14,903 bases of DNA from Methylococcaceae bacterium (GTDB lineage Bacteria; Pseudomonadota; Gammaproteobacteria; Methylococcales; Methylomonadaceae): the NCBI GenBank assembly GCA_947505055.1, contig CANNLO010000082.1, positions 1 to 14,903 on the forward strand. The letters are read 5' to 3'. The notes beneath the pieces were generated by a model that was not told the DNA's origin, did no database searches, and saw only the letters and a list, made by a program, of their open reading frames with translations. The stretch's first letter is position 1, and the number at the start of each line of letters is the position of its first letter. Positions 14,143 through 14,903 of this stretch are shown here, piece by piece. The translations under genes were made by a program, and so were the position numbers.

Positions 14143-14903
14143 CAACAATCACAGCCTCCATCGTCCTCTACAATACCGACGAATCTCAACTTTCACGCGT
14201 TCTAGATTGCATCATTCAATCAACCGTTTTTGATCGAATCATCTTAGTCGATAATTCACCAGCCAAGTCAGATTCAAAGCTCTTCCATTTATCTCATGTA
14301 ACTTACATTTATGCTGGAAAAAATCTAGGTTATGGCGCAGGGCATAATATCGCGATCAGAGAAATTATTGATCAATCCGAATTTCATTTTGTTCTGAACC
14401 CCGACATCTATTTTGAGCCAGAAGCGATTCATCAGATGATTGCGCGGATGCGGCAAGATGATTCTATCGGTCAGTTGATGCCTAAGGTAATTTATCCGGA
14501 TGGCCGCTTGCAATATTTGTGCAAGTTAATTCCTACGCCGATGGATTTATTTGCACGTCGGTTCTTTCGTGGTCCGTTAAAAGCGATGGCGCTTAGACAG
14601 GCTGAGCAATTCGAACTTCGTTTTACGGGTTATGACCATGAAATGGATGTGCCCTATCTTTCGGGTTGTTTTATGCTGTTTCGTACATCAGTGTTAAAAA
14701 AAATTGGGCTATTTGACGAGCGTTTTTTTATGTATCCAGAGGATATTGATATTAGCCGTCGGGTGCACGCTCAGTTTCGCACTCTATTTTTCCCCGCTGC
14801 TACGATTGTGCATGATCATGCGCAGGAATCGTATAAAAGTAAAAAAATGCTATGGATACATCTCACTAATTTAATTAAGTATTTCAATAAATGGGGGTGG
14901 CTA
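14139..14903 (+). CDS. Family 2 glycosyltransferase, WbbL-type rhamnosyltransferase-like (partial)
   Basis: Open to the right edge, so the C-terminus is missing; 255 codons are visible, starting at the ATGA overlap at 14139. Residues 5-15 (TASIVLYNTDE) begin the GT-A fold. IILVDNSP (34-41), GKNLGYGAGHNIAI (60-73) and FVLNPDIYFEP (84-94, the metal-binding acidic motif) follow. Then come LSGCFMLFRTSVLKKIGLFDERFFMYPEDIDISRR (from 174 to 208) and ATIVHDHAQESYKS (221-234). This is the classic order of WbbL-like GT2 enzymes that add rhamnose or a similar sugar. At 255 residues visible, only some tens of residues are likely to be missing if it has the usual length. GC content is back to moderate (42% in the 14461-14520 line). 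Confidence 0.87.
   Translation, partial: MTTITASIVLYNTDESQLSRVLDCIIQSTVFDRIILVDNSPAKSDSKLFHLSHVTYIYAGKNLGYGAGHNIAIREIIDQSEFHFVLNPDIYFEPEAIHQMIARMRQDDSIGQLMPKVIYPDGRLQYLCKLIPTPMDLFARRFFRGPLKAMALRQAEQFELRFTGYDHEMDVPYLSGCFMLFRTSVLKKIGLFDERFFMYPEDIDISRRVHAQFRTLFFPAATIVHDHAQESYKSKKMLWIHLTNLIKYFNKWGWL

Noticed and set aside
1..14903. Search for JUMPstart/ops elements, IS ends, tRNA genes and CRISPR repeats
   Set aside because: No ops-like GGCGGTAG element, transposase frame, tRNA-like fold or regularly spaced repeat was found by eye.

Overview
The window is one stretch of a surface-polysaccharide (O-antigen or capsule type) locus from a Gram-negative bacterium. All genes I can support lie on the + strand, tightly packed and often overlapping by ATGA. 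The moderate-to-low GC content, the pseudaminic acid genes, and the Wzx/Wzy, GtrA/GtrB, FkbM and DUF115 genes suit a proteobacterium. A low-GC betaproteobacterium (Methylophilaceae or Polynucleobacter type) is a guess. No rRNA, tRNA, CRISPR array, transposase or phage gene is seen, and the minus strand has no convincing gene.

Region 1 (1-1564) is the end of a CMP-pseudaminic acid pathway. It holds the C-terminal part of a probable PseG-PseH fusion, cut by the window edge, and a complete pseudaminic acid synthase, PseI. The earlier genes (pseB, pseC, pseF) should lie to the left.

Region 2 (1689-7128) looks like a lipid-linked sugar module. It has a short SDR enzyme, a GtrB/ArnC-like polyprenyl-phosphate glycosyltransferase with two C-terminal membrane helices, a GtrA-like membrane protein, an FAD oxidoreductase of the amine-oxidase/UDP-galactopyranose-mutase type, and a large polytopic protein that resembles GT-C glycosyltransferases. 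The likely logic is to load a sugar on undecaprenyl phosphate, alter it with the two redox enzymes, flip it, and transfer it in the periplasm.

Region 3 (about 7130-14903) is a Wzx/Wzy-type repeat-unit cluster. It contains the Wzx flippase, a DUF115/Maf-like protein that may be the pseudaminic acid transferase, a hexapeptide-repeat acetyltransferase, an FkbM methyltransferase, a GT2, a Wzy-like polymerase, a second GT2, a 64-codon GT2-like fragment, and a third GT2 that runs off the right edge. A good sigma70-like promoter lies just before wzx.

Base composition is mosaic. Regions 1 and 2 up to about 5.07 kb are near 47% GC in the lines I counted. From about 5.1 to 13.2 kb it is much more AT-rich, and GC rises again inside the GT2 at 12995-13945. 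Several intergenic gaps hold tiny ORFs or apparent gene remnants. This fits a locus assembled by recombination.
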